42,138 nt of DNA from Actinomycetes bacterium (GTDB lineage: Bacteria > Actinomycetota > Acidimicrobiia > Acidimicrobiales > GCA-2861595), in contig JAHFUS010000035.1 in assembly GCA_023264975.1 (NCBI GenBank), positions 1 through 42,138 on the forward strand, read 5' to 3'. Both the position numbers and the translations under genes were made by a program. Of this stretch, positions 41,075 through 42,138 are shown in pieces (positions within the stretch are counted from its first letter, which is position 1; each line of letters starts with the position of its first letter). The notes below the pieces were generated by a model. It was given only the letters and a program-made list of their open reading frames with translations. It was not told where the DNA came from and made no database searches.

Positions 41075-41880
41075 TCCTCGCTTTCTTGGTGCTCGTGCTC
41101 TGGGGCGTGTCGCGCCCAAGCGCCGCGCAGGCAGTCGCGTGCAACTCGGAGAAGAGCTACACGGGCACAACGAACGGAACGTGCACGGCGGGCGGGACGG
41201 CAAAGGGGCCAACGCCACACGCCCCACGGCGACCCATCGAGCTCATCACAGCGTTGTCGAGCACCCCCGAAGTGGGCTCCTGCACGATCCTGGCCTCCAC
41301 CACGTCCGAACAGGGGGAGGCCGAGGTGCGGTTCCGGGCCGCGCTGGCAGGCATCAACAACGCCTTCGACTTCGTCCTCCGGGAAGGCCTCCTCAACCAG
41401 CTGTGGGCGCAGGTGCTGGCGAGCAAGCCGGGCTGTCCGAGTATCTCGCCGCCCGAAATTGCATTCGCTTTCGTCCGCCAGATCGTCCCGCCGGGGCCAG
41501 ACCCCTGGATCGCACCCGGCTACGCCCTCACCGGGAAGCGGGCGTTCGTGGAAACGCGGGCGCCGACGTCGACACCCCGCTCGTACGGCACGCCGCTCGG
41601 CCCGCTCGGGGTCACGCTCCGGGCCACGACGATCGCCGTGGACTGGGGAGACGGCACCGGCGCCGACGAGGGGCCGTTCGAGTCACCTGCCAAGCCGTGG
41701 CCCGACGGCGAGGCCACCCACACTTTCACGGTCATCGGGAACTACGACGTCGTCGTCACCCAGGTCTGGGACGCCGAGTGGCACCTGGCGGGCCAGGCGG
41801 GCATCGTCCCCGGCCTCACCAGCATCGGCCGCCTCGACGGCTTCGAGGCGCAACAGCTGCAGGCCGTCCGCAACAGGTAG
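41062..41880 (+). CDS. Exported protein with PKD-like domain
   Basis: 272 aa from a GTG at 41062 with AGGA upstream, overlapping the lipoprotein gene by 13 nt; a GTG at 41023 is possible. Signal peptide VRRLILAFLVLVLWGVSRPS ending in AAQA. The N-terminal part has four or more Cys residues (ACNSEKSYTGTTNGTC region and two later) that could form disulfides. The C-terminal half contains a PKD-like beta domain: TIAVDWGDGTG ... THTFTVIGNYDVVVTQVWDA. PKD domains mediate surface protein contacts. Function unknown. Confidence 0.68.
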   Translation: MRRLILAFLVLVLWGVSRPSAAQAVACNSEKSYTGTTNGTCTAGGTAKGPTPHAPRRPIELITALSSTPEVGSCTILASTTSEQGEAEVRFRAALAGINNAFDFVLREGLLNQLWAQVLASKPGCPSISPPEIAFAFVRQIVPPGPDPWIAPGYALTGKRAFVETRAPTSTPRSYGTPLGPLGVTLRATTIAVDWGDGTGADEGPFESPAKPWPDGEATHTFTVIGNYDVVVTQVWDAEWHLAGQAGIVPGLTSIGRLDGFEAQQLQAVRNR

Positions 41881-41988
41881 GGCGTGGACTTCCTTCCCGG
41901 TAGCCGAGGCGCCCAGGATATGTCCAGCCGCGCCGATGGGGATGAGGTCGCGTAGCCGGTGGCATGCGCACGTAGCCAGCGATCGGCC

Positions 41989-42015
41989 GAGGGCGGACGA
42001 ATCTCGCCCGCCCTC
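41989..42015. terminator. Bidirectional terminator at the end of the exported-protein pair
   Basis: GAGGGCGG (41989-41996) pairs perfectly with CCGCCCTC (42008-42015) around an 11-nt loop. It lies between convergent genes and covers the stop codon of the minus-strand HNH-type gene. Confidence 0.5.
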
Positions 42016-42138
42016 AGCAAAGCGCCGCCGTCGCCCCCGGCGGGTAGGTGACCCAGTGCCGCCCGTCGGGCCCGGTGACCTCGAACCTTCCGTCGGGCGC
42101 CAGCTTGGCGTGGCGACCGGGCATGTGGATCATGTGAT
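42014..42138 (-). CDS. C-terminal fragment, probably of a DUF222/HNH endonuclease protein
   Basis: Only the last 40 codons lie in the window; the gene continues beyond the edge. The visible sequence is HMIHMPGRHAKLAPDGRFEV and then TGPDGRHWVTYPP, ending ATAALC. It resembles the end of actinobacterial 13E12/DUF222 proteins, where an HNH nuclease motif is followed by a Trp/His-containing strand pair and DGRxxVTxPP. The family call rests on that short match. Confidence 0.45.
   Translation of the reverse strand, partial: HMIHMPGRHAKLAPDGRFEVTGPDGRHWVTYPPGATAALC

Overview
The window is a dense, very GC-rich stretch of an actinobacterial chromosome. Evidence for the phylum: BldD, a PAC2-family protein, an F420-type luciferase-like oxidoreductase, a class II DAHP synthase, a mycobacterial FolP2-type DHPS, frequent GTG starts, and TAnnnT -10 boxes sitting 6 or 9 nt before start codons (leaderless style). 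Genus cannot be fixed from sequence alone; Acidimicrobiia is my best guess. No phage, IS element, CRISPR array or rRNA was found.

Layout. 1-3164: a membrane-anchored pseudokinase, a LysM membrane protein and a convergent lipoprotein. 3249-7886 (minus): hrcA-dnaJ-rsmE, then bldD and hemW, with a CIRCE operator in front of hrcA. 7950-11589 (minus): a coiled-coil protein, a nucleotide-sugar dehydrogenase and a GGDEF cyclase. 11679-13478: lepA. 13660-17979 (plus): a secreted subtilase with a Trp-rich repeat tail, followed in the same reading frame by a membrane GGDEF-EAL protein. 18020-22840: rpsT, then holA, folP2-like, comEC and comEA on the minus strand. 23002-26273: a thioredoxin-TPR protein divergent from a PAC2 protein, and a REC-GAF-EAL response regulator. 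26355-27862: an LCP protein and a lipoprotein. 28008-32086: a fatty-acyl-AMP-ligase-like gene coupled to leuS. 32209-34439: tRNA-Ala and a small accessory islet with a GYD protein and a Tat-exported protein gene broken by an in-frame UGA. 34440-36642: rsfS, a LytR_C protein and nadD. 36819-42138: a beta-lactamase-like hydrolase, an LLM oxidoreductase, class II DAHP synthase, two exported proteins and the end of an HNH-type gene.

The housekeeping backbone, read on the minus strand (nadD, rsfS, leuS, comEA, comEC, holA, [rpsT], lepA, hemW/hrcA/dnaJ/rsmE), follows an order common in Gram-positive genomes. Most lineage-specific genes sit at its joints.

The main functional theme is cyclic di-GMP. 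Two proteins with intact GGDEF and I-site motifs, two proteins with intact EAL domains, and a BldD whose C-terminal domain keeps the c-di-GMP signature RxD-X8-RxxD lie within about 22 kb. A second theme is the cell envelope: LCP and LytR_C proteins, LysM protein, nucleotide-sugar dehydrogenase, acyl-AMP ligase and many lipoproteins. The most unusual single locus is the Tat-protein gene at 33378-34295, where one continuous reading frame is cut by a UGA that lies inside a strong hairpin.
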